Positions 1 to 5,816 of a stretch of DNA of 5,882 bases are shown here, piece by piece (positions within the stretch are counted from its first letter, which is position 1; the number at the start of each line of letters is the position of its first letter). The notes beneath the pieces are model-generated. The model saw only the letters and a program-made list of their open reading frames with translations. It did not search any database and was not told the DNA's origin. This DNA comes from Methanobrevibacter sp. (lineage in GTDB: Archaea; Methanobacteriota; Methanobacteria; Methanobacteriales; Methanobacteriaceae), in contig JADLKP010000146.1 of NCBI GenBank assembly GCA_016838945.1, forward strand, positions 1 to 5,882, written 5' to 3'. The position numbers and the translations under genes were made by a program.

Positions 1-110
1 AAATAATGGATATGTAAAATCAAAATGAATGAATGAATTAATAATAAATAAAAAAAGAAAAATTGAAAAAGAAATGAGAAAAATAAATAATTTCCTTAAA
101 ACTATAAAAA

Positions 111-140
111 ATTAAAAATAAAAAAAGAAGAAAAAAGAAG
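111..140 (-). terminator. Oligo-T tract behind asnA
   Basis: Starting 14 bases after the asnA TAG stop, the minus strand contains CTTCTTTTTT twice in tandem (121-140) and then further T5-T7 runs. This is the usual form of an archaeal terminator, a U-rich tract without a needed stem. The remaining bases to the left edge are AT-rich with no recognisable gene. Confidence 0.5.
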
Positions 141-153
141 TTAATAATTTAAA

Positions 154-1161
154 CTAAATTACATTAATATTATGTGCAGTTAACTCCTTATACACTTCCA
201 TTGGCCATACAGAAGACTGAACTTCTGCAATATGAGCTCTTTGTAAGAAAAACATGAAGATTCTTGATTGACCAATTCCTCCGCCAATACTATAAGGCAA
301 GACTTCATTTAAAACATTTTGATGATATGGTAAACTTTCCCTTTCTTCACAGTCTGCCATTTTAAGTTGCTTAGGAAGTGAATTTTCATCTACACGAATA
401 CCCATGGAAGAAAGCTCTAAGGCAATATCCAATACAGGATAATAAACCAAAATATCTCCATTCAATCCCCAATCATCATAATCTGGAGCACGGCCGTCAT
501 GAGGTTTACCGCTATCCAACGGACCACCAATTTTCATCAAAAAGACAGCACCTTTTTCCCTTGTGATTAAGTTTTCTCTTTCTTTAGGTGTTTTATCAGG
601 CCAACGATCCTCCAATTCCTGTGTAGTTACAAAATAAATTTCCTTAGGAAGAAACGGATTCATGAAATGATATTTTCCGCACATATAATATTCTGTCTGT
701 TTTAGAACCATATAAATTCTGAAAACAGTTTCTTTTAAAGTGTCAATATTTCTTTCAGACTTATCTATGACCTTTTCCCAATCCCATTGATCCACATAAA
801 TGGAATGGATATTGTCAGTCTCTTCATCCCTTCTGATTGCAGTCATATTAGCATATAACCCCTCTCCTTTTTCAAAACCATATTGATACAAAGCCAATCT
901 TTTCCATTTAGCTAAGGAATGAACAATTTCCACTTCCTTATTCTGTTCTGTAATGCAAAATTTAACAGCTTCTTCAACACCGTTTAAATCATCATTTATC
1001 CCACTGTCAGCTGTTACGAAAATAGGTGCAGCAACACGTGTTAGATTAAGTGCTTCTGCAAGAGCATTTTCAAAATAATCTTGTACTTCTTTAATTGCTT
1101 GTTGGGTGTCTTTCATGTTTTGGGGACTTTCATATCCCTCCGGAATACAAATACTTTCCAT
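154..1161 (-). CDS. asnA: Aspartate--ammonia ligase (asparagine synthetase A)
   Basis: This 335-residue protein is a full-length AsnA, which makes asparagine from aspartate, ammonia and ATP through an aspartyl-AMP intermediate in the cytoplasm. It has the class II aminoacyl-tRNA-synthetase fold. Family signatures seen are HSLAKWKR (81-88), GEGLYANM (99-106), YVDQWDWE (122-129), RAPDYDDW (224-231), GLNGDI (232-237), ELSSMGIRV (249-257) and GGGIGQSR (293-300). By alignment with E. coli AsnA (330 residues), the functionally important Asp46, Arg100 and Gln116 correspond to Asp57, Arg110 and Gln125. The N-terminus (IPEGYESPQ) is about ten residues longer than in E. coli and resembles AsnA of Firmicutes and Bacteroidetes. 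The ATG is preceded by GGAG five bases upstream (1167-1170). The stop is TAG. The gene lies 17 bp behind the ATP-grasp gene, so the two are probably co-transcribed. Bacterial ancestry is an inference from resemblance. Confidence 0.97.
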   Translation of the reverse strand: MESICIPEGYESPQNMKDTQQAIKEVQDYFENALAEALNLTRVAAPIFVTADSGINDDLNGVEEAVKFCITEQNKEVEIVHSLAKWKRLALYQYGFEKGEGLYANMTAIRRDEETDNIHSIYVDQWDWEKVIDKSERNIDTLKETVFRIYMVLKQTEYYMCGKYHFMNPFLPKEIYFVTTQELEDRWPDKTPKERENLITREKGAVFLMKIGGPLDSGKPHDGRAPDYDDWGLNGDILVYYPVLDIALELSSMGIRVDENSLPKQLKMADCEERESLPYHQNVLNEVLPYSIGGGIGQSRIFMFFLQRAHIAEVQSSVWPMEVYKELTAHNINVI

Positions 1162-1178
1162 AATATCTCCTTATTTAA

Positions 1179-2876
1179 TTATTTTTTAGATGCAATGATT
1201 GTGTCAAATACCCCATATGGAGGCAATTCTATTTTTAATCCTGCAGCTTTAACCAATACTTCCATACTGTTTTTACCTCCATCCAAGAGGTCATAAGTAT
1301 TTTCTGGAATAAAAATCAAACCGTTCTTTTTGATTTTTGAAAAAGTTGCCCAAATAGATTCTATAACATCTTTAGGCGAGTTGTTGCAAATAATTTTATT
1401 TAAATTAATAACAATAAAATCAAATGATCCTATAACATCCCCTACATCTTGAGGTTTGACCTGTAAAATATCAATATCATCAATGAACTGATCGGTTACT
1501 AAAAGACCAATACCATATTTTTGACATTTTTCTACCAATGGCCTTATCTCATTTATATATACTTCATCATCTTTAAGTTCAGCATCATGCTTTCCACTAC
1601 TCAATACCATCGAAAAAGCATTTCTTTCAACGTTTCTGATAAATTCAATGTCCTTTTGAACTATGGATGCATCTTCGTGAACCAAATATACAGTACCTGG
1701 ACTTGTATTCAAATCCTCAGTCTTTAGGTATTGTTTGGAATATCCATGACCTAAATCATCTAGTTTAGTCCTTAAATGGCTTTCTAATTTAAGACTGATA
1801 TTTTTCATAGGTGCTGATCTTGCTACAATATCCTTAGGAGCTATGAAAAATTTTAGTGAAGCATGAGCAAACAATTGATATGGTCTTTTCATTTGCTCTT
1901 TAAATAAATCCGGTTTTAGATAAGCATATAAAATACTGTCTGTTTCATGTTGACCGGAAACCCTATCCAAAAATTCTGCAGACATGTCTCCGCCCATTGG
2001 ACGACAATTGACCTCTATAAGTACAGGACCTTTATCATCAATCATATATTCTCCATGAACAGGACCATATCTGATTCCAAGTGCATCTGCCACATTATAA
2101 GCATATTCAATCATTTCTGATTCGCCAATGCTTAATTCATTAATGGAATCCATTGAATCATATATTATAGCACCATCATTAGTTCTGATCTTATGGTATT
2201 TCCAAACAGTTGTTACACGATGCATGCCTTCACAGGATACTGTATTCACAATATATTCTTCACCTTTAATACGTTCTTGAATCAAGAACTCCTCATTCTC
2301 ATCCCCATATTCATTGGTTTTATGAACCAATAATTTGAATGCTTCAATGAATTCTTCCCTGCTTTCACAAATTCTAACACTTGCAGATCCTGAACCATAA
2401 ACTGGTTTAATAACAACCTCTGTTAATCCTTCGCTGTCATAAAAATCCAATGCATCTTCAATATTGGTTACATTTTTACCTTTAATGTGTCTAAGACCAC
2501 ATTCAGCCAAACGGTTTTGCATTTCACTCTTTAAGGTCATGGCATCTAAATTTTCAATATCGTTAGCCATAAGGTCTAAATCATAAGCCAATTTAGATGC
2601 CAATATAACGCCCCTCTCATTAGCTGGTAAGACTAAAAGAGGATCATAAGATTTTACCATTTCAAGAGTCTCAACATATGTCTCCTTCTCATGAATCACT
2701 TCAAAATCATGTTTGATGGCAGCATAACCGTTTTTAACAGCTTGATAATATAATTTTCCCTCTTCAGTATCAGCAACATTTGTTTCTAAAATAACAGGGT
2801 TAAAACCCATATTAGCAATATCTCCAATAAAATTTTTTCCAGTGGATTTACATTCTACAACAATGATATTTTTCAT
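1179..2876 (-). CDS. ATP-grasp carboxylate-amine ligase with a methyltransferase-like C-terminal region, function unknown
   Basis: The chosen start gives 565 residues. Residues 1-105 look like the pre-ATP-grasp Rossmann domain (MKNIIVVECKSTGKNF). Residues 105-320 are the ATP-grasp domain: Lys157 in VVIKP, a glycine/serine loop GSGS at 161-164, an adenine-contacting IQE ending at Glu201, and metal ligands Glu276 (VHGEYM), Glu288 and Asn290 (IEVNCRPMGG). A further segment contains SPGTVYLVHED (392-402), a motif I associate with L-amino-acid-ligase-type ATP-grasp proteins. Residues about 446-565 resemble the second half of a class I methyltransferase: GSFDFIVIN (483-491), KKNGLIFIPEN (516-526), AAGL (544-547) and a final strand. 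No GxGxG SAM loop is visible. The family joins a carboxylate to an amine via acyl-phosphate; the substrate cannot be read here. asnA follows after 17 bp, suggesting an amino-acid-related role. An upstream in-frame ATG at 2901-2903 would add nine residues but lacks an RBS. Confidence 0.92.
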   Translation of the reverse strand: MKNIIVVECKSTGKNFIGDIANMGFNPVILETNVADTEEGKLYYQAVKNGYAAIKHDFEVIHEKETYVETLEMVKSYDPLLVLPANERGVILASKLAYDLDLMANDIENLDAMTLKSEMQNRLAECGLRHIKGKNVTNIEDALDFYDSEGLTEVVIKPVYGSGSASVRICESREEFIEAFKLLVHKTNEYGDENEEFLIQERIKGEEYIVNTVSCEGMHRVTTVWKYHKIRTNDGAIIYDSMDSINELSIGESEMIEYAYNVADALGIRYGPVHGEYMIDDKGPVLIEVNCRPMGGDMSAEFLDRVSGQHETDSILYAYLKPDLFKEQMKRPYQLFAHASLKFFIAPKDIVARSAPMKNISLKLESHLRTKLDDLGHGYSKQYLKTEDLNTSPGTVYLVHEDASIVQKDIEFIRNVERNAFSMVLSSGKHDAELKDDEVYINEIRPLVEKCQKYGIGLLVTDQFIDDIDILQVKPQDVGDVIGSFDFIVINLNKIICNNSPKDVIESIWATFSKIKKNGLIFIPENTYDLLDGGKNSMEVLVKAAGLKIELPPYGVFDTIIASKK

Positions 2877-2882
2877 AGATAA

Positions 2883-2888
2883 CTCTCC
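2883..2888 (-). promoter_or_regulatory. Ribosome binding site that fixes the ATP-grasp gene start
   Basis: GGAGAG on the minus strand stands six bases before the ATG at 2874-2876. This is standard spacing and favours MKNIIVVE as the N-terminus. The alternative ATG at 2901-2903 has no purine-rich element in front of it, and the candidate box A at 2917-2927 lies too close for that ATG to be inside the transcript. Confidence 0.75.
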
Positions 2889-2916
2889 AACATTTGAAAT
2901 CATTATATTATTGATA

Positions 2917-2927
2917 ATTATAAAAAA
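2917..2927 (-). promoter_or_regulatory. Candidate archaeal box A (TATA) for the ATP-grasp/asnA operon
   Basis: The minus strand reads TTTTTTATAAT here. With the usual box A to start-site distance of about 25 bases, transcription would begin near 2893-2898. That gives a leader of about 20 bases that just includes the GGAGAG ribosome binding site. There is no clear BRE, and the surroundings are so AT-rich that TATA-like strings are common. Confidence 0.4.
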
Positions 2928-3234
2928 GCAGAATAAAATTTAAAAGAAAATATTGTAAAACCCTAAAATAGGATTTGAAAATTAAAAAAATAACTTAATT
3001 TATTTTATTCATCTTTCATCCCTTAATTACCAATATTATTTATAAAAAAGAGAACATATAAAGATTTTCGAATGTAATTACTTGCTTACATCTTAAATTT
3101 GAAATGAAAATGAAATAAGCATTATTTTTGAAAATATGTTTATCATTATTCTTAATAAAAAAATGATTAAATATCAAATAAATTGTTTAATTAAAAAGAT
3201 AGAAATATAAGAAAAATAGAAAAAATAAACTTAG

Positions 3235-3261
3235 AAAAAAGGAGAAATAAAAAAATAAAAA
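3235..3261 (-). terminator. Oligo-T terminator behind guaB
   Basis: Some 30 bases past the guaB TAG stop, the minus strand has successive T-runs: T5, A, T7, A, T3, CTCC, T6. Archaeal RNA polymerase terminates at such U-tracts without needing a hairpin. No strong stem is seen in front of it. The direct repeat AATTATTC (3266-3273 and 3275-3282, plus strand) lies between the stop and the T-runs. Confidence 0.55.
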
Positions 3262-3293
3262 GGATAATTATTCAAATTATTCTAAAATTCAAA

Positions 3294-4787
3294 CTAGTCT
3301 AATGTTGGATAATTAGGACTTTCATTAGTGATCATCAATTCATGTGGGTGTGATTCCTTAATTCCACTTGCAGTGATTCTAACGAAACGGGCCACTTCCT
3401 TCATTGTTGAAATGTCACGAGCTCCACAGTAACCCATAGAAGACTTTAATCCTCCGACTAATTGGAAGACGACTTCAGCTACGGTTCCTTTGTATGGAAC
3501 TACACCTTCAACTCCTTCAGCAACTAATTTTGAATGTTTCATGTGGGTGCCTTTTTCCAATTCTTGGAAGTATCTGTCTGCTCCACCACCGGATCCACCA
3601 GTCATAGCCCCAATGGAACCCATTCCACGATAAGTTTTGTATTTTCTACCATTCATGGTTACTACATCACCAGGGGATTCCAAGGTTCCTGCAAGCAAGT
3701 TACCAAGCATTACTACATCTGCACCAGCACCGATTGCCTTAGCAATATCACCAGAGAATCTAAGTCCACCGTCAGCAATAACAGGAACGCCTGCTTCACT
3801 TGCAACATCAGCAACTTCAGCAATAGCTGTTACTTGTGGCACACCGATACCGGCTACAATACGGGTAGTGCAAATGGAACCAGGACCAATACCTACTTTA
3901 AGTCCATCTGCACCATGAGCAATCAAGTCTTCTGCAGCTTCACGGGTTGCAATGTTACCCATACATAAATCAGCATCAATATTATCCTTAATGGTTTCTG
4001 CAAATTTAACTACATTCATGTTATGAGCATGAGCACAGTCAATGGAAATAATGTCTGCTCCAGCTTCATCTAAAGCCATAGCTCTGTCCAAATCAAAAGG
4101 GCCACAAGCTGCTGCAACTAAGTATTTGCCGTTTTTATCAACTGCAGCATTTGGATGTTGATCTTGATTTAAAATATCCTTAATGGTAAGGATACCTACC
4201 AAATCACCATCTTCACTAACAACAGGTAATCTTTCAACCTTGTTTTCATAAGCGATGTCCAATGCTTCTTCAGAAGAGATGTTCTCTTTGATGGTGACAA
4301 CATCTGAAGTCATAATGTCCTTAACTAATTTTTTAGAATCAGATTTTAAGAATGGTCTTACATCCCTTTTAGAGATAATTCCTACAATCTTCCCATTTTC
4401 AATAACAGGAAGACCACTGACAGATTCATTTTCCATAATGTCTTGGACAGTTTCAATGGAAGATTCAGGACTAATTGTTACTACATCACGAACAGTGATG
4501 TCTTCAGCACTTTTTACTTTTCTGACTTCTTCCACTTGTGCATCTTGAGTAATATTACGGTGAATTACCCCGATTCCTCCTTCTTGAGCAAGTGCAATAG
4601 CCAAATTAGCTTCAGTTACTGTGTCCATTGCAGCACTCATAATAGGTATGTTTAATTGGATGTCTTTGGTTAAGTTTACTTTAGTCTCCACATCTTTAGC
4701 TTCTATCCATGAAGCATTAGGAACTAATAAAAAATCATCATAAGTGTAACCAGGTTTTGCATTATAAATCTTATCTGAAAATTGCAT
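3294..4787 (-). CDS. guaB: Inosine-5'-monophosphate dehydrogenase
   Basis: This 497-residue enzyme oxidises IMP to XMP with NAD+, the committed step of guanine nucleotide synthesis. The length is normal for a CBS-containing IMPDH. The barrel begins with YTYDDFLLVP (14-23) and SAAMDTV (51-57). A CBS pair occupies about 98-150 and 156-208, with SGLPVIE and ERLPVVS strands; such Bateman modules bind purine nucleotides and tune activity. The barrel resumes with the phosphate/K+ loop GPGSICTT (301-308) carrying catalytic Cys306, then IADGG (337-341, Asp339), YRGMGS (386-391), the flap dyad Arg405-Tyr406 in DRYFQ, and EGVEGVVPYKG (424-434). The C-terminus ESHPHEL...SPNYP is typical of archaeal/Thermotoga-like IMPDH. 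A strong ribosome binding site, AAGGAGGAG at 4792-4800, supports the ATG. mfnB lies 125 bp upstream behind a hairpin, so guaB probably has its own promoter. Confidence 0.98.
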   Translation of the reverse strand: MQFSDKIYNAKPGYTYDDFLLVPNASWIEAKDVETKVNLTKDIQLNIPIMSAAMDTVTEANLAIALAQEGGIGVIHRNITQDAQVEEVRKVKSAEDITVRDVVTISPESSIETVQDIMENESVSGLPVIENGKIVGIISKRDVRPFLKSDSKKLVKDIMTSDVVTIKENISSEEALDIAYENKVERLPVVSEDGDLVGILTIKDILNQDQHPNAAVDKNGKYLVAAACGPFDLDRAMALDEAGADIISIDCAHAHNMNVVKFAETIKDNIDADLCMGNIATREAAEDLIAHGADGLKVGIGPGSICTTRIVAGIGVPQVTAIAEVADVASEAGVPVIADGGLRFSGDIAKAIGAGADVVMLGNLLAGTLESPGDVVTMNGRKYKTYRGMGSIGAMTGGSGGGADRYFQELEKGTHMKHSKLVAEGVEGVVPYKGTVAEVVFQLVGGLKSSMGYCGARDISTMKEVARFVRITASGIKESHPHELMITNESPNYPTLD

Positions 4788-4818
4788 GTTTCTCCTCCTT
4801 AAAACTTCTAAAAAACAT

Positions 4819-4845
4819 AAAATGATTAAAATGATTAAAATGATT
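4819..4845. repeat. Three perfect tandem copies of a 9-bp unit in the guaB leader region
   Basis: The plus strand reads AAAATGATT three times without interruption at 4819-4827, 4828-4836 and 4837-4845. On the guaB strand this is AATCATTTT x3, ending 31 bases before the guaB ATG. It sits directly after the hairpin and T-run behind mfnB, where the guaB transcript would start or its leader would lie. It could be a multi-site operator, a series of U4 pauses, or simple slippage in AT-rich DNA. Confidence 0.85.
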
Positions 4846-4846
4846 T

Positions 4847-4883
4847 AAAAAAAATTATCCTAATTTAAAAAATTAAGATAATT
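4847..4883 (-). terminator. Hairpin plus T-run behind mfnB, intrinsic-terminator-like
   Basis: On the minus strand AATTATCTTAATTT (4883-4870) and AAATTAGGATAATT (4866-4853) form a 14-bp stem with one U-G wobble and a three-base TTT loop, followed at once by TTTTTT (4852-4847). It starts 29 bases past the mfnB stop. On the opposite strand the wobble becomes a C-A mismatch, so the stem is better in the mfnB transcript. It most simply ends mfnB, but it also lies in front of guaB and could act on readthrough. The stem is AT-rich and therefore modest in strength. Confidence 0.65.
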
Positions 4884-4912
4884 ATTAAGCATCAATTTAA
4901 AAATATTTGAAA

Positions 4913-5632
4913 TTATTCTTCAAATGATTTTACCAATTCTTTTAGTTCAGCCACAGCAGTACGGTCAATGTGTCCTGTATTTCTGTCCCCACCTACACAA
5001 GCAGCGCCTCTAACACCAACAACATCACAACCGATGTCATATAATGGTTTTAATTGATCTTTTTTAACAGAACCTGCTAAAGCAACCTTTAAACCATAAC
5101 TGTGAGCTTCTTCTGTGAATTTTTTACAATCATCAATATCCAAATAATCAAATAATGTGTGTCCATCTTTAACAGCAGTGTCTAACATAGCTAAATCTGC
5201 TCCAGCATCTCTTGCTACTTTAGGAATATCCCATGGACTTACAGCTCCAACTCTATGGGCATCAGCATAACCTGAAGCAACGACAATAGCATTAGGATCT
5301 GTATCTTTTACAGTTTTTACTACATTTTCCATTACTTCTAAAGCTTCTTCATAGTTACTTGGACCGTATAATCCTACTTTAATGTAGTCTGCACCAGAAA
5401 CCAAAGCACCCATAGCAGCTAAAGAAACAGTTCCAGGTTTGTATGGAACATCTCCTAAAGTTGCACTGACAAGCATGTCGCGAGGGGTGAGTTCTCTAAT
5501 ATCTTTAATAACCCAAGGGAAATTAGCGCCAAGGGACCCTTCTTTAGGATTTTTAACATCTACTATGTCTGCCCCACCTTCAATGGATTCAACAGCTTCA
5601 TCATGATTTATAGGACTAATTAATAAAAGCAA
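4913..5632 (-). CDS. mfnB: (5-formylfuran-3-yl)methyl phosphate synthase (4-HFC-P synthase), methanofuran biosynthesis
   Basis: This 239-residue TIM-barrel enzyme condenses two glyceraldehyde-3-phosphate molecules into 4-(hydroxymethyl)-2-furancarboxaldehyde phosphate, the furan precursor of methanofuran, the first C1 carrier of methanogenesis. The four residues reported as catalytic in the Methanocaldococcus jannaschii enzyme (Lys27, Lys85, Asp151, Lys155) are present at the same numbers: VDVKNPKEGSLGANFPW holds Lys27, ADYIKVGLYG holds Lys85, and AMLDTAVKDG holds Asp151 and Lys155. GYADAHRVGA and VRGAACVGGDRN are also family-typical. The start is TTG (5630-5632), seven bases after GGAGG. An ATG four bases upstream (5634-5636) is out of frame and stops after six codons. 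The exact match of active-site numbering supports the TTG. guaB follows after a hairpin with no functional link visible. Other methanofuran genes are not in the window. Confidence 0.97.
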   Translation of the reverse strand: MLLLISPINHDEAVESIEGGADIVDVKNPKEGSLGANFPWVIKDIRELTPRDMLVSATLGDVPYKPGTVSLAAMGALVSGADYIKVGLYGPSNYEEALEVMENVVKTVKDTDPNAIVVASGYADAHRVGAVSPWDIPKVARDAGADLAMLDTAVKDGHTLFDYLDIDDCKKFTEEAHSYGLKVALAGSVKKDQLKPLYDIGCDVVGVRGAACVGGDRNTGHIDRTAVAELKELVKSFEE

Positions 5633-5639
5633 TCATATT

Positions 5640-5644
5640 CCTCC
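5640..5644 (-). promoter_or_regulatory. Ribosome binding site that selects the TTG start of mfnB
   Basis: GGAGG on the minus strand lies seven bases before TTG (5630-5632) but only three before the out-of-frame ATG (5634-5636). The spacing favours initiation at TTG, as does the conserved N-terminus LLLISP that only this frame encodes. Confidence 0.8.
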
Positions 5645-5676
5645 ATAATTCTAATAATAAGTCTCATAATTTTTAT

Positions 5677-5753
5677 TATCTTAAAACTTGATTTTTATAC
5701 TTTTTAAATAAAATTTTATAATTCTATCTTAAATTAATATCTTAATAAAGATA
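5677..5753. repeat. Three direct copies of TATCTTAA upstream of mfnB, one with an inverted partner
   Basis: On the plus strand TATCTTAA occurs at 5677-5684, 5725-5732 and 5738-5745, all in the same orientation; seen from mfnB they read TTAAGATA. The third forms a dyad with AAGATA at 5748-5753 (TATCTT, AATA, AAGATA). The outer two copies are 13 bp apart in register and the nearest lies 45 bases before the mfnB start. Placement around the candidate promoter suggests transcription-factor sites, but no regulator is known from this window. Confidence 0.5.
5692..5699 (-). promoter_or_regulatory. Candidate box A for mfnB
   Basis: The minus strand has TATAAAAA here, preceded by AAAAAG (5705-5700), which could serve as a purine-rich BRE. 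A start about 25 bases downstream, near 5670, would give a leader of roughly 40 bases containing GGAGG. One copy of the repeated TTAAGATA motif (5677-5684) would lie between this box and the start site. The assignment is uncertain because several TATA-like strings occur nearby. Confidence 0.45.
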
Positions 5754-5801
5754 ATTATTATAAATATTTTATATTATTTATACTTTTATGTATAATCTTA
5801 T

Positions 5802-5816
5802 AAAAAGGTTTATATT
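5802..5816 (+). promoter_or_regulatory. Possible rightward promoter at the window edge
   Basis: AAAAAGG followed by TTTATATT (5809-5816) looks like a purine-rich BRE and a good archaeal box A for transcription to the right, starting near 5840. No gene follows before the window ends: the ATG codons at 5825 and 5852 share a frame that stops within a few codons. It could serve a divergent gene outside the window, or be chance in AT-rich DNA. Confidence 0.3.

Larger units (their letters stand above)
2877..3293. other. AT-rich intergenic region between guaB and the ATP-grasp gene
   Basis: About 417 bases without a supportable gene. Going leftward on the minus strand it holds the oligo-T tracts behind guaB, then roughly 270 bases of low-complexity AT-rich DNA, then the promoter and ribosome binding site of the ATP-grasp operon. 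The least simple part is 3072-3091, where ATGTAA and TTACAT form an inverted repeat separated by 8 bases and GTAATTAC (3074-3081) is a perfect palindrome. No tRNA, CRISPR repeat, insertion-sequence end or convincing small ORF was found. Confidence 0.7.

Noticed and set aside
24..38. Tetranucleotide repeat AATG, nearly four copies
   Set aside because: It is short and lies in AT-rich downstream DNA. It is compatible with slippage and has no feature to regulate in the window.
378..566. Small plus-strand frames opposite asnA and the ATP-grasp gene (also 1081-1296 and 1521-1727)
   Set aside because: They overlap confident minus-strand genes and show no recognisable protein features or initiation signals.
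1179..2876. ATP-grasp gene as mfnD, purK or a carbamoyl-phosphate synthase subunit
   Set aside because: At 565 residues with a methyltransferase-like tail it is much longer than MfnD (about 290) or PurK, and it lacks the duplicated layout of CarB. Proximity to mfnB is not an operon link because guaB and a 417-bp gap intervene.
2930..3230. tRNA, box C/D RNA or CRISPR array in the large intergenic region
   Set aside because: There is no cloverleaf, no paired C and D boxes at proper spacing and no regularly spaced repeats. The region is mostly low-complexity A/T.
3534..3968. Long open frames on the plus strand opposite guaB (also 3637-3918 and 4255-4548)
   Set aside because: They are antisense shadows of a well-conserved gene, have odd composition (runs rich in Ser, Thr and Cys or Pro), no ribosome binding site and no family signature.
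4913..5632. mfnB and guaB as one operon
   Set aside because: They are co-directional, but the 125-bp gap holds a terminator-like hairpin and T-run and guaB has its own strong ribosome binding site. Readthrough cannot be excluded.
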